Source: Mangifera indica (Eukaryota; Streptophyta; Magnoliopsida; Sapindales; Anacardiaceae). From it: a stretch of 64,000 bases of DNA. Below the pieces are notes generated by a model. It worked only from the letters and a program-made list of their open reading frames with translations. It was not told the DNA's origin and made no database searches. Below are positions 46,419 to 58,281 of this stretch, piece by piece (the stretch's first letter is position 1; each line of letters opens with the position of its first letter). The position numbers were made by a program, and so were the translations under genes. The stretch lies in NCBI RefSeq assembly GCF_011075055.1, contig NC_058137.1, positions 25,157,463 to 25,221,462 of the forward strand, given 5' to 3'.

Positions 46419-47459
46419 TTATTTTTTGAAGGACAAACCTGAGCTGTATAGCTTTTCTTCAAGTATCTTCTCCAAGCGATCCGACATTGAAGATGTTAAA
46501 TAATTTCTCCAGTCTCCTACAGTACCTTTCCTAAAAAATGCTTCATTTCTAACTGCATAAAATCCAAATTTACTGTATTTACCACCCTTGTTCACCTCTA
46601 AATTTTTCAGATTATCAAAACTGCAAATCTTTGATATTTCTTTCACCACTCCTTGCCTCTCTTCAGCTTGACTGAAAGCACATCCTAAGAAATTGGCCAA
46701 ATTCTTGATATTAAATATGATGTTCTCTTGCATGTCTTCATATTTCAGAAAGAGCACCTTTTCTGGGTTCTCTTGACTGGCCTTCCAGTACCCCATCACA
46801 TGTTCCCAAATGGGGCCATAGAAGTGGACTCCATTGCAAATCTTCTCGAAAGCTTCCTCCATTGAAACCAGATTCATGTTTGGGTCTTGCAATGAAGACA
46901 AGAATTTCCAATGGGAGATGAATTGATCCAGAGGATTTCTGGCTACATAAACAATGCGGCAACCAGAATTCAAGATGGAATTGGGTAATGAAGCATATGG
47001 GAGATGGGTGGCCAAAATCCTTGGCTTGGGAATGTCTTCAAGATTAGGAGATTGATTTTTCCAATAAAGATCAACCTCCAAGAAAGGAACAAGCTGATGA
47101 GGAGTGGTGGTGAGCAAGGGGCTATTTTTTAGAGGAAAACGAGCACGGTTGACAATGGTGAAAGCGAGGGCTTTTAACCAAGTGGTGCCTGATTTCGGAA
47201 AGCTGGTTAATATTATGTCACCGTCTTCTGCTTGGAAGTGTCTCTGAAAGGAGATTATGGCGGGAATGAATTTTGATTGAGCCCAAAACCCTTGGTATTG
47301 ACAGAGAGGATTCCCATCCAAGGTTTTCTCTCTTGGAAGGTTCAAGAGTAGTTGTTGAATCTCATTGCTTAGCTCTCCTATTGCTGCAGAGGTCTCCATG
47401 GATACTTTTTGGAATGCAGGGATCAAGAGATAAGAGTCGGATTCGGATATATGCATCAT
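46419..47459 (-). CDS. Cytosolic sulfotransferase, copy 5 (SOT5)
   Basis: The 346-residue intact frame is the counterpart of SOT1 in the second large block. All PAPS and catalytic motifs are at the same residues (PKSGTTW 88-94, His152, Arg174, Ser182, RKGTVGDW 310-317). Differences from SOT1 are few: Gln111 to Lys, Asn119 to Thr, Phe187 to Leu, Ser213 to Phe, Val217 to Ile and Val to Gly in the NKVGKY segment. It is likely an active enzyme of the same specificity. The start choice is as for SOT1. Confidence 0.92.
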   Translation of the reverse strand: MMHISESDSYLLIPAFQKVSMETSAAIGELSNEIQQLLLNLPREKTLDGNPLCQYQGFWAQSKFIPAIISFQRHFQAEDGDIILTSFPKSGTTWLKALAFTIVNRARFPLKNSPLLTTTPHQLVPFLEVDLYWKNQSPNLEDIPKPRILATHLPYASLPNSILNSGCRIVYVARNPLDQFISHWKFLSSLQDPNMNLVSMEEAFEKICNGVHFYGPIWEHVMGYWKASQENPEKVLFLKYEDMQENIIFNIKNLANFLGCAFSQAEERQGVVKEISKICSFDNLKNLEVNKGGKYSKFGFYAVRNEAFFRKGTVGDWRNYLTSSMSDRLEKILEEKLYSSGLSFKK

Positions 47460-47917
47460 TTTAGATCACACATTATTTAATTCTGTGGCGAGACATGGGA
47501 CACTCTCCATTATTAAAGGGTGTTTGTCTCTTTCTTCTTTTTATTTGAGAAATGTGTAACAATTTTTTCATTTTACAGAAGAAAAGCTTAAAAGTTGTCG
47601 GCATTAGCATTGAGTGGTTCTAGTTCGAAAGTTGCCTGGCCCCTTGTATGGATATTTAGTAGATCAGTCTATTATATTATATATTCACTTTTTTAATTTG
47701 AAATTATTTAATTATTTTAAATACAATCAATGGTCTCATGATTAATGGGTATTTAAAAGAGTTCATAATTACAAAAATTATGACAACAAACCTGTGAAAC
47801 TGAATTCTGTACAAATAATGACACCCATCTTACAAATTCTGTACAAAACTTCCATGTCTGGGAAATCGAAGATAATGGGTGAAAATTGTAGAACAAGCAG
47901 CTGGGTTATCTTGAAAC
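47460..47917. other. Region upstream of SOT5
   Basis: Near-identical to 18251-18708 and has the same upstream short frame ending in TGA. No gene seen. Confidence 0.5.
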
Positions 47918-48202
47918 TTAATTCTTCTGTATAAAAAAATCATGTCGGTGATCAGTTTGTGAAGAGTAAACATTAAACAATTGATATAAAACACCATACA
48001 CTTGGCAAAATTTGTGCAGAAAGCCAGAAACAGATGGATAATTTGGCCATATTGTATCAGCTTTGAGATATACTGAGAGAGAGAGAATATTGTTTAGCCC
48101 CCCTTCTTTGTCCTTACCAAGCCCATTTGCTCCATTTGTTTGTTCATTTATCTTCTCTGTGACAAGGACATATGAATGAGAAAGAAGTTTTGACGTTGCC
48201 AC
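47918..48202 (-). CDS. Hypothetical 94-residue frame, second copy
   Basis: The translation is identical to 18709-18993, including the possible GGTAAGG donor, and the CACGTG at 48266-48271 is retained. It belongs to the recent large duplication. Function and coding status are unknown. Confidence 0.25.
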   Translation of the reverse strand: MATSKLLSHSYVLVTEKINEQTNGANGLGKDKEGGLNNILSLSVYLKADTIWPNYPSVSGFLHKFCQVYGVLYQLFNVYSSQTDHRHDFFIQKN

Positions 48203-48874
48203 ATTTTCTCTTGTTTGGCCATGGTCGATTGTACTGACTGTTTAAGCTAAATGGGATGTGTGATTCACGTGGCACGTTCCCCACTTGCTGCTTTCACCTT
48301 CAGGTTTCAACGATATTATGATCTTGGAGTGTATTAATTTAGGCCTACCATACAAAAATTAGATAAGAGTCATAACACATAACATCTCAGTTAATCCCAA
48401 ATCTAAACATAATTATATTTTATATTAAATTGGTAGTTTAACAAACAAAGGTTATGAAATCCTCAAGTGAGAGAGTTTGAGTTTGAAATTCGTCGATGAT
48501 ATATCAAAATCAAACTTTTGGTAGTGTAATAGTTATAAAGTCGATCATTATATACAAAATTTTATCTATTTGATGTGATTAGTTCAATAATAAAAGATAA
48601 AAAAAATTGTTCGATTCAAATAAGGATTCATTATTTCAAAAATCTCTAAAATAAGAAAAAATGTTAAGTATGTATAAACGTCTCACATCTCTTGAAAACA
48701 ATAACAAAATACAAGGTGTATTCTCTTAAATGATTATGGACAACATTAAGTCTATGGGGCAGAGTATTCGAGCATGATTTAACATTAAACAAATTCAAGA
48801 ATTATGAAATCAACAAAAGTGTTGAGTATGGTGAAATTTAGTTAATAACTAAGTAGTTATTGTGTTGAGCATGA

Positions 48875-48878
<4 letters not shown>

Positions 48879-48945
<67 letters not shown>
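48879..48945. repeat. (TA)n microsatellite, second copy
   Basis: Paralogue of 19670-19738, slightly shorter. This length difference helps explain the change in block offset from 29209 to 29205. Confidence 0.95.
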
Positions 48946-48950
<5 letters not shown>

Positions 48951-49278
48951 AAATAACTTTCGATCCTTAAAAAGGCATAGACTTCGGATTTAAGAGAGTT
49001 CACAAAAATCAACACAAATTTTTATATGGAGCAAATCAAGCTGACTTGGCTAGATAAATCTCAATTCGAATTTATATTTATCAAGTTAAAATTGATTTCA
49101 AACTAAAGTTTTTGATTCGATGAAAAATCGAATCGAACTCAAGCTAAACAAAGTTCAATTTAGTAGAGTTTGCGAGCCAACCATTCAGCTTGACTCAATT
49201 TGAGCTTGCTCATAGCTCTATATAAATGTGTCAAGTTGTTTTCCAAATTAATATATCATGTCATTTCCAAATTAATAG

Positions 49279-49931
49279 ATGTAGTTAAATTAATTTAAAA
49301 TTTTCTGGGTTTTATTATATGCCTATCCTTTTGCATGATATATACGTTTCCATTCTAGGGATTCATTGTATAATTGTACTAAAAAACAAAACATATATTT
49401 CAGAATGTATCACGAGGCAATTTCCTGTTATGAGAGAGCACTGACGTTGTCAAATAGAAGCTTGAGCACCTATGCAGGTCTTGCTTACACTTACCATTTG
49501 CAGGTATCATGGTTTTTTTATTTCCTTTTTCTTGCTCAAGAAGTTAGACCTGTATAATTATTCTAGAAATCCCAATTTTAGAATTTTTACATGGCTTTTA
49601 ATGTTTATCAATGATGGTAAGTTTAATTATATTCCTTGGCTCTCCCTGGCAGGATAATTTTTCTGCTGCCATTACATATTATCATAAGGTAACCTGTGAA
49701 GTGCTTATGAACCTTGTTTGCCATGTTCACTTATTGTTGAATCGAAATATGAAATTCTGAATTTATAATTTTAATATGCTTATGCTTTTTCTTTAATTTG
49801 TTTTGTTATGCTAATTTCCAAGTCAGGCTTTGTGGCTGAAGCCAGATGATCAGTTTTGCACAGAGATGTTAAGTTTGGCTCTCGTACATGAAGGTCGTCA
49901 TGGCATTGAACCCAAAATTGAATCTCACTGA
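49279..49931 (+). pseudogene. APC6 3' fragment B' (exons 14-16)
   Basis: Counterpart of fragment B. Exon equivalents are 49404-49503, 49653-49688 and 49827-49931. Frame and splice sites are intact; no upstream exons. Confidence 0.88.
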
Positions 49932-50466
49932 ACTGAGGTCCATATTTAATGATTTTGATAATATTATTTTTCGTCATGTAATGTGTATGTAATCTATTAT
50001 TCTCATGCTTGTAACAATTTTTTTGATTTTCACTAAATGATAAGGGCTCTGGTGCTTGATTTTTTGAAATCTCAGAGCTGGGGAGTTGTAATTTCTGGCC
50101 CTGTATTTAGGGCTAGACTGAAACTAAATTAGTTTGGTTTGAATTAGTGTTCAGTTTGATTCAAGTTAGAGTTTCAGTTTGATAGTTTAGTTTGAGTTCG
50201 ATTCAAATACAATTATGATGAATTAACATGAATAATATTTTATAACTTGACCTATACAATATGACTATAACTTCATATAATAAATTACAGAGTGGAACAC
50301 TGACACACTTTAAACTAGGAAACAAGCTAATGATGAGATGGAGAGACAATCAAGAAGACTACACCCAAAGTACTAATTTGATTCAAACTCGATTGAGTCT
50401 AGACATCAATTTATTCAAATTTGCTGAATTTAAAGAGAAATCACCAAAGGTTTTACTTTTCTGGGA

Positions 50467-51507
50467 TTATTTCTTGAAGGACAAACCTGAGCCGCATAGC
50501 TTTTCTTCAAGTATCTTCTCCAAGCAGTCCGACATTGAAGATGTTAAATAATTTCTCCAGTCTCCCACAGTACCTTTCCTAAAAAATGTTTCATTTCTAA
50601 ATACATAAAATCCAAATTCACTGTATTTACCACCCTTGTTCACCTCTAAATTTTTCAGATTTTCAAAACTACAAATCTTTGATATTTCTTTTACCACTCC
50701 TTGCGTCTCTTCAACTTGACTGAAAGCACATCCTAAGAAATTGGCCAAATTCTTGATATTAAATATAATGTTCTCTTGCATGTCTTCATATTTCAGAAAG
50801 AGCACCTTTTCTGGGTTCTCTTGACTGGCCTTCCAGTACCCCAACATATGTTCCCAAATGGGGCCATAGAATTGGACTCCATCGCAAATCTTCTCGAAGG
50901 CTTCCTCAATTGAAACCAGATTCTTGTTTTGGTCTTGCAATGAAGACAGGAATTTCCAAAGGGAGATGAATTGATCCCGTGGATTTCTGGCTACATAAAC
51001 AATGCGGCAACCAGAATTCAAGATGGAATTGGGTAATGAAGCATATGGGAGATGGGTGGCCAAAATCCTTGGCTTGGGAATGTCTTCAAGATTAGGAGAT
51101 TGATTTTTCCAATAAAGATTAAGCTCCAAGAAAGGAACAAGCTGATGAGGATTGGTGGTGAGCAAGGGGCTATTTTGTAGAGGAAAACGAGTACGGTTGA
51201 TAATGGTGAAAGCGAGGGCTTTTAACCAAGTGGTGCCTGATTTCGGAAAGCTGGCTAATATTATGTCACCGTCTTCTGCTTGGAAGTGTCTCTGAAAGGA
51301 GATTATGGCGGGAATGAATTTTGATTGAGCCCAAAACCCTTGGTATTGACAGAGAGGATTCCCATCCAAGTTTTTCTCTCTTGGAAGGTTCAAGAGTAGT
51401 TGTTGAATCTCATTGCTTAGCTCTCCTATTGCTGCAGAGGTCTCCATGGATACTTTTTGGAATGCAGGGATCAAGAGATAAGAGTCGGATTCGGATATAT
51501 GCATCAT
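50467..51507 (-). CDS. Cytosolic sulfotransferase, copy 6 (SOT6)
   Basis: The 346-residue intact frame is identical to SOT2 except that Leu177 in the 3'-phosphate motif is Arg, giving YVARNPRDQFIS. Other plant sulfotransferases often carry Lys at this position (RNPKD), so the change is toward the family norm and should not damage PAPS binding. The flanking 5' and 3' DNA also matches SOT2. Acceptor unknown. Confidence 0.92.
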   Translation of the reverse strand: MMHISESDSYLLIPAFQKVSMETSAAIGELSNEIQQLLLNLPREKNLDGNPLCQYQGFWAQSKFIPAIISFQRHFQAEDGDIILASFPKSGTTWLKALAFTIINRTRFPLQNSPLLTTNPHQLVPFLELNLYWKNQSPNLEDIPKPRILATHLPYASLPNSILNSGCRIVYVARNPRDQFISLWKFLSSLQDQNKNLVSIEEAFEKICDGVQFYGPIWEHMLGYWKASQENPEKVLFLKYEDMQENIIFNIKNLANFLGCAFSQVEETQGVVKEISKICSFENLKNLEVNKGGKYSEFGFYVFRNETFFRKGTVGDWRNYLTSSMSDCLEKILEEKLCGSGLSFKK

Positions 51508-53022
51508 TTTAGATCACACGTTATTTAATTAATTCTGTGGCGAGACATGGGACCCTCCATTATTCAAGGGTGTTTGTCTGTTTCTTCTTTTTTTATTTTT
51601 ATTTTTGAGAAATGTGTAACAATTTGTTCATTTTGCAGAAGAAAAGCTTAAAAGTAGTCAGGGCAGGCATTGAGTGGTTCTAGTTTGAAAATAAGTTTGG
51701 TTCACAAAAACTCAGAATAAGCTGAATTACAAGGAGTTTCAGTTTAAATCTAAGAGTAATATTATTGAGTTTGAATTAGAGTTTGAGAGTTGATCGATTC
51801 ATTAAGTTATCAAACTTAATAAATTTAATTTGAATTAATTAAAATAATATTATTTTAATTAATATATATAAAAAAATCATTTTGATTATTTTCTATCAAT
51901 TACAGTGTTAAACTAAACTCAAGGTTGACTTAAGCCAATATTATAGTTGAACTCAAATTTAACCTTTTTTAAACAATTTGAGTTTAAAGTGGTTTGGTTT
52001 GGGAGAAGTTTAGTGAGTTTGAAATTAAACATAATCGTAGGTTGTATTAAACCAAATTTGATGCAGTTTACAACATCGTATTAAAGTCCATCGAAAGGTG
52101 GGTCATATGCGGCCTATGGTTCCTTAGGCATATCGTCACAGGCTTTTAGCAAGCTGGCGGGCCCATCATATTATGTACTTTTTTAATTTTAAATTATTTA
52201 ATTTGTTTAATTTTTTTATTTTTTTTAGAACACAATTAATGATTTCATTATTAAAAATTATTTAAAACAGTTTATGAGCAAAACCATGACAACCAACCCA
52301 CAAAGACTAAATAAATAAAGAGTAAGACTCTTATGTGATGATATTTCTCTCTTCACACAAATCAATGATGTAGTAACCAACTACTCATATTTATGAGAAA
52401 TACTATGTATATAAATAAATTAAACAAAATTCATTTAGGTGCATAATTCTATTTTTAACTCCAACCACAAAGTAGTCTTTACCAAATTTGTCCAAGTATG
52501 GGGGCATCTGAATTCTCACTAGTTATTGTTTATAAAACTTGTTGTCCTAGCTCAGGTTTATATAGATATCTAATTTGGGAATTAAAATTTCAGTGCTTAC
52601 ACACTTGTAAAATCGTTGTTATCATATGCTAATTTGTATCAATAAAATTATATATACTCATTTTGAGTATATAAATGTATACACATTTGATGTGTATCAT
52701 CATGTAATTAAATGATTTTGAATTAAAAATAAAACAACACTCAATCATGCAATGACACACATTAGTACATATTTATTTGTGTGTTCAAATACATATGTGT
52801 AGTATTACTCAATTTTTATTCACTCTTGTTTGATTTCACTATTCACTTAAGCGTGGCTATTTAAAATCCTTGTTACAGTAAAGTGGAATACGAGATATAC
52901 ATATTTCCCTATTGAATATGCTTGTTGAATATGCTTGCTCTTATATTTCGGTTGTCCAGTTAATCGTGATGTTTTAGAAGTCTACAACGATGATGAAAAT
53001 AAAGCAACAAAATCTTTGATAT
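51508..53022. other. Spacer of unit B', with the same insertion as unit B
   Basis: Near-copy of 22303-23804. A local duplication TATGCTTGTTGAATATGCTTGC at about 52916-52938 is new relative to copy 1. No gene seen. Confidence 0.5.
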
Positions 53023-53885
53023 AAAAATTCCATTATGTTATGTGGATGGCAGCAAATTGGAATTCTGACAGTCTTAAACACAGAATGGCAAAGATTGGCC
53101 TTGGCGCTACTATCCATTTTATTTGGCTGGAGAGGAACTAAAGGGTGTTCGCCAATGAATCAAATAAAATAATCACCAAGTGATAATAAAAAAAAATCAA
53201 AGCAACTGCCAGAGACAGAGCCACGGAATTTAGGAAGATCCAACATAAGAATGGAGATGAGGCAGTCGTGCAGAATTGGGGCCTGCCATATTGCATCTTT
53301 TCAAGGAGAAATTGAGGAATCCTGGTGCTTGGTGGGATGTTTCAGTAATATGTGTGCTTGTCTTGTGGTGGGTGTTTGAGGAGGTGGTTCGCTGGCAGTT
53401 TTAGGAGCATCCTGGCTTTGCTTTCGGGGATTTCACGCCTACGTAAAATTAGAGGATATTGTCTTCAAGATTTTAATCCAAGGTCTCAATGGTTCTCTGT
53501 TTCTCCATTCAGGCTGCGGTACTGTTTCCTCTAAGGCTTTGAGTGTGCTGTTTTGGACCAGCAGGTTGGTTTCCTTTCATGGGTTGGCTGTTGCTCTCAT
53601 CTGCAATTTGGGCTGTAGGGTGGTTTTTTCGAGATTGCAAGGCAAAAGTTGCCGTTTAGGCCCCTTTTTTAGGTTTTGGTTGTCCTCTCTTTTAAGTTCC
53701 TTGTTTATAAGAACTTACATAGAGGCTCAAGAGAAAGTGGCCTCTTTTCTTCTCGTTGTTGGGATTGTTTTTTATTTTCGATCTTGTGTAGCATTTTTAC
53801 TGTGTTAGCTATCATGGGTCATCTTATGGCCTGGATGAGCTTAAGCTGTTTTTGTGTGTCTTTTGGGCCGATTTTGTCTTTTGTT
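53023..53885 (+). mobile_element. 5'-truncated LINE 3' end, unit B' copy
   Basis: Paralogue of 23805-24667. It carries a stop within the LERN-RVF segment (GAACTAAAG where other copies read GAACAAAAG or GAACAATAG). Non-functional. Confidence 0.5.
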
Positions 53886-53893
53886 TTGTTAAT

Positions 53894-54416
53894 TAGACCT
53901 AGATATGATCCGAGCTAGTTTGGTCTTAAAAATCAATTCGGTTTGATTCAAACCAAACTCGAGCCAAAAGATTGGACTCATTTTTAAATTAGAGTCAAAC
54001 TTGAGCCAAATGATGTTCGACTTAGTTTAACTCAAATTCAACTCAAATAAAGAATGTTTTAGTATAATTTCTTGTGCAAATACTCTTGCTCTAGTTGCAA
54101 AGGATTCAATTGCCACTATAGTTAAAACTCTATCAAATTATCTTCAAACTTGCTTTTCACATTTTTATATTCTTTATATTTCATTTATGTCTTATTATCC
54201 TCTAAATAAAGAAGTCATTTTTAGAATGTTTCAACTGCACGTACAAATGAGATGATCTCCAATTTTCAATACAGTTTGTATACAACTGAGCCAACTCGGT
54301 CTCAAAAGTTGATTCGGTTAGATTTAGTTCAACTCAAATTCTTTAGCTCATTTTTTAATGCAAGCCGAACTAGAGCCGAGGGGTGTTCAACTCGGTTCAC
54401 CCCGAAACCACCCCTA
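53894..54416. mobile_element. hAT-like non-autonomous element, second copy
   Basis: Same insertion as 24676-25198, with TTGTTAAT at 53886-53893 and 54417-54424. It was duplicated with the block rather than inserted independently. Confidence 0.8.
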
Positions 54417-54424
54417 TTGTTAAT

Positions 54425-56629
54425 ACATACAAACTTAACAGAAAAAAATCTATTATATTAATGAGAATATTCATCTATAAAGAAAGAAAGGACAAATGAG
54501 AAAAAAATCAGAGGAAAAGTTGAGGCATCAATCTTAAGAAAGTATCAGTTGCTTACGAGAGAAGGATTGTGGGCTACCTTGAGGCCTCCTAATGAGCGGT
54601 TTTCTATAAACTTCTTCATGGACTCGTCCGATTTATTCAAGTTTCGCATTTCGTTATCTCTCATTGAACGTGACTAGCCTCCTCAACAACCTGAATCTGC
54701 CTCCACTCCCTCATATGTTGTGTATAATTCCTTTCGAGGAAGGTGAAGCCACAACCAGGGAACCAATGCTAGATGGCAAAGAAGACATCATAAACAAGAT
54801 GTCCGACTCATCATTGACCTCAGCCTCAACCACAAGCAATCTATTTATCAACTCACCATCCTGTTAGATTACCCACAAAAGTTCTAACTAAGCATCCAAC
54901 TTATCTGCTCACTCTCTCCTAGTCCAAACTTTTCTTGCTTGAATCATAAATATGTGGACACAGCTAATTCAACTTGTCCTCCCTTCTCAACAGGCTGCTT
55001 GTAACAATCAAACTCAACCTCCAAAGCCTCTTCCTTAGCCCTAAAACGTTGCACTTCAACCTTCAGCTTCTCTTGTGCCACCTAAAGTATGGGTGTACAA
55101 AACTGGGTAATCAAACCAATTAGTAGTATTTGTGAACCAAACCGATTTTTCTTTCAATTCAAAGAAAATTTCAAACCGAAATCAAACAGATTTTATATAA
55201 AAATTAATTGATAACTTAATCAAATTTTTAGTTACTCAATTTCTAAATTTTATATAAAAAATTTGTTTTAAAAGTGAAATAAAAAGTTTTAATCTTGGCA
55301 AAAGAGATTGCCGGATATTGTCCAACATCAAATAAAGTGTAGAAGAGAAAAAAATGGATTCGAATGAGTTTAAATTTGATTCAACTAAAGAAAGACAAGA
55401 AAAAAAAAAAAACTAAAATTGTGGTGAGCATAGTTGGAAGAGATAAGAATCCTTATCCGCAGAGTCAAATAGGAAGAGGTAAGAGAATCTTTATCGACGG
55501 TGTAAAAGAATGCAAGAAGCAATAGATAACATAAGTTGAAGTAACACAAAAGTATAGGGAACGACGGCAATTGTACAAGAATAAAGGAACATCCATTGAA
55601 AATTTTGAATTCTTAAACGCTTGCCCACAAAATCAACCTTTTCAAATTTTGCATTTAATATTTCTGAATTTTCTGAATGAGAATTTAATGCAACGCCAAC
55701 TTCTTCATTGATAGATTTTTTATTTTTATTTTTATGTAATTTAATAAATATTTATACCAAAATAATTTTTTATTATATACTTAATTTAAAAATTGGTTCG
55801 GCTCGAATAATCAATTTTTAAATTTAAATAAACCAAAAACTAAATCAAAAGTTTGGTTTTACTGTTATCTTATTATTTAGATCGGATTGGTTTGATTTTT
55901 TGATAATTTTGAATACCCCTGACCTAAAGATCTTTTCTCAAGGTCAATGCCTCGTACTTGAGCAACTTATATTCCCGCTTGCGAGTATTTTTCTTTAAGA
56001 GAGTCAAGTACATCTCGTTGTAGATGAGAGACAACATGCTTAGGACCTGCAAGCAAAACAAAGTAGAAATAGTAATCAAACAAATGCATAAACTCTGAAC
56101 ACATTATCTTGATGCCATCATCAACAGGCCTATTTTTAACTTCAAATACGCCACCATTCCGCAGAACTTCAACCAATTACTCTTGAAACACAACAACTAC
56201 ATTCAACTACGGCAGGAAAGCACTCATCATCTCGCTATCTCTTTTCTGGAGGTCCCATTGACCACTTTCCCTCTTCCAGCTTCAATGGAAGCTTCTTGCC
56301 CATCTAACCATTCATTTCCAATTCTAACTCGGTATATCCTCTGGTGATCTGCTTTCAGCCACTAATACCAGCCCGGTCAGACGTTCAGTTTTATCTGTCC
56401 TGCATAATGCTGCTTTTCCCTTTCATTTTCTCTCATCCTCCCCTTAACACCCTCTTTTGTTATAGAAGGAACAATTGATCAGTGCAAACTACCGGCTTCA
56501 TTTTCAAACACTATGAAAGCTTTTACAATGAGTTGCAATGGGACAGATGAGAGGGTGTGAAATCGATGTGTTTTGCTACAGTACCATGATACATCATAGT
56601 AAAGTCTATGAACTATAAAATAAAACTTG
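54425..56629. repeat. Unidentified repeated spacer, unit B' copy
   Basis: Matches 25207-27537 with the 121-base loss near 56190 and the switch to E-like sequence near 56275. The minus-strand patch at 55967-56176 is retained. No intact gene. Confidence 0.4.
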
Positions 56630-57744
56630 TAAGCCAGAAAGCCTTAGTTCGCCTGTAGCTTTCCTGAGTCTTAAATTGGAGGCTATCCCTAGACACTACA
56701 ATCTTAGTAGTAAAGAAACTTGTTGGATACAATATGCCAAGTAACCTTTTATCAGAACCAAGGCTTTTTACCAGTAGGCCCAACATCATTTTCAATTAAG
56801 CTGTATTTAGAAAAAAAATTATCATTATGAATTATATCCTATTCCGAACATATAGTATTGTTGGAGCCATTGAAATCTTCTGGGAATTAAACTTTCTGTA
56901 ATCTGGCTCTTTTCGTTGAACAAGTGTAAGGTCATCAATTTTAACAAGTGATGTTTTTTCATCTGAACACTTGTAGGTATAATAAAGCTATGTGGTGGTT
57001 TGAGAAGACTTTGGCGCACATCCCATCCTCTTTAAGCGAAATGTGGGAACCGACTGTTGTCAGTCTTGCTCATGCTTACAGAAAGTAGAAGTATGTAGTT
57101 AAATTAATTTAAAATTTTCTGCGTTTTATTATATGCCTATCCTTTTGCGTGATATAAACATTTCCATTCTAGGGATTGATTGTATAATTGTACTAAAGAA
57201 CAAAACATACGTTTCAGAATGTATCACGAGGCAATTTCCTGTTATGAGAGAGCACTGACGTTGTCAAATAGAAGCTTGAGCACCTATGCAGGTCTTGCTT
57301 ACACTTACCATTTGCAGGTATCATGGTTTTTTTATTTCCTTGTACTTGCTCAAGAAGTTAGACCTGTATCATTATTCTAGAAATCCCAATTTTAGAATTT
57401 TTACATGGCTTTTAATGTTTATCAATGATGGTAAGTTTAATTATATTCCTTGGCTCTCCCTGGCAGGATAATTTTTCTGCTGCCATTACATATTATCATA
57501 AGGTAACCTGTGAAGTGCTTATGAACCTTGTTTGCCATGTTCACGCATTGTTGAATCGAAATATGAAATTCTGCATTTATAATTTTAATATGCTTATGCT
57601 TTTTCTTTAATTTGTTTTGCTATGCTAATTTCCAAATCAGGCTTTGTGGCTGAGCCAGATGATCAGTTTTGCACAGAGATGTTAAGTTTGGCTCTCGTAG
57701 ATGAAGGTCGTCGTGGCATCGATCCCAAAATTGAATTTCACTGA
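56630..57744 (+). pseudogene. APC6 3' fragment C' (exons 13-16, two inactivating changes)
   Basis: Exon equivalents are 56977-57090, 57218-57317, 57467-57502 and 57641-57744. Exon 13 ends with a nonsense change (AGAAAGTAGAAG, Leu to stop). Exon 16 has lost one A (GTGGCTGAGCCAG for GTGGCTGAAGCCAG), shifting the frame. Confidence 0.9.
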
Positions 57745-58281
57745 ACCGAGGTCCATATTTAATGATTTTGATAGTATTATTTTCCATCATGTAATGTGTA
57801 TGTAATCTATAATTCTCATGCCAGTAACAATTTGTTTGATTTTCACTAAATGATAAGAGGTCTGGTGCTTGATTTGTTGAAATCTGAGAGCTGAAGAGTA
57901 GCTGTAATTTCTGGCCCTGTATTTAGGGTTAGACTTGAACTAAGTCAGTTTGGCTTGAATTAGTGTTCGGCTTGATTCGATTAGAGTTTCAGTTCGGTAG
58001 TTTAGCTCGAGTTTAACTCAAATACAATTATGGTGAATTAACATGAATAATATTTTATAACTTAACCAATACAACATCACTAAAACTTCATATAATAAAT
58101 TACAGAGTAGAACACTGACACACTTCAAATTAGGAAACAAGTTGATGATGAGATGGAGAGACAATCAAGAAGACTACACCCAAAGTACTAATTTGATTCA
58201 AACTCGATTGAGTCTAGACATCAATTTATACAAATTTGCTGAATTTAAAGAGAAATCCCCGAAGGTTTTACCTTTCTGGGA

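Larger units (their letters stand above)
43595..56275. repeat. Large duplicated block, copy 2 (about 12.7 kb)
   Basis: It is collinear with 14385 to ~27175. The small differences seen are scattered substitutions, a two-unit change in the TA run, a 13-base increase in spacer length, and the missing 121 bases near 56190. After about 56275 the sequence resembles the spacer at 41.5 kb (for example TCTAACTCGGTATATCC, TTTTATCTGTCC and TATAGAAGG) rather than the continuation of copy 1. The copy therefore ends by switching into another array unit. Confidence 0.88.
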
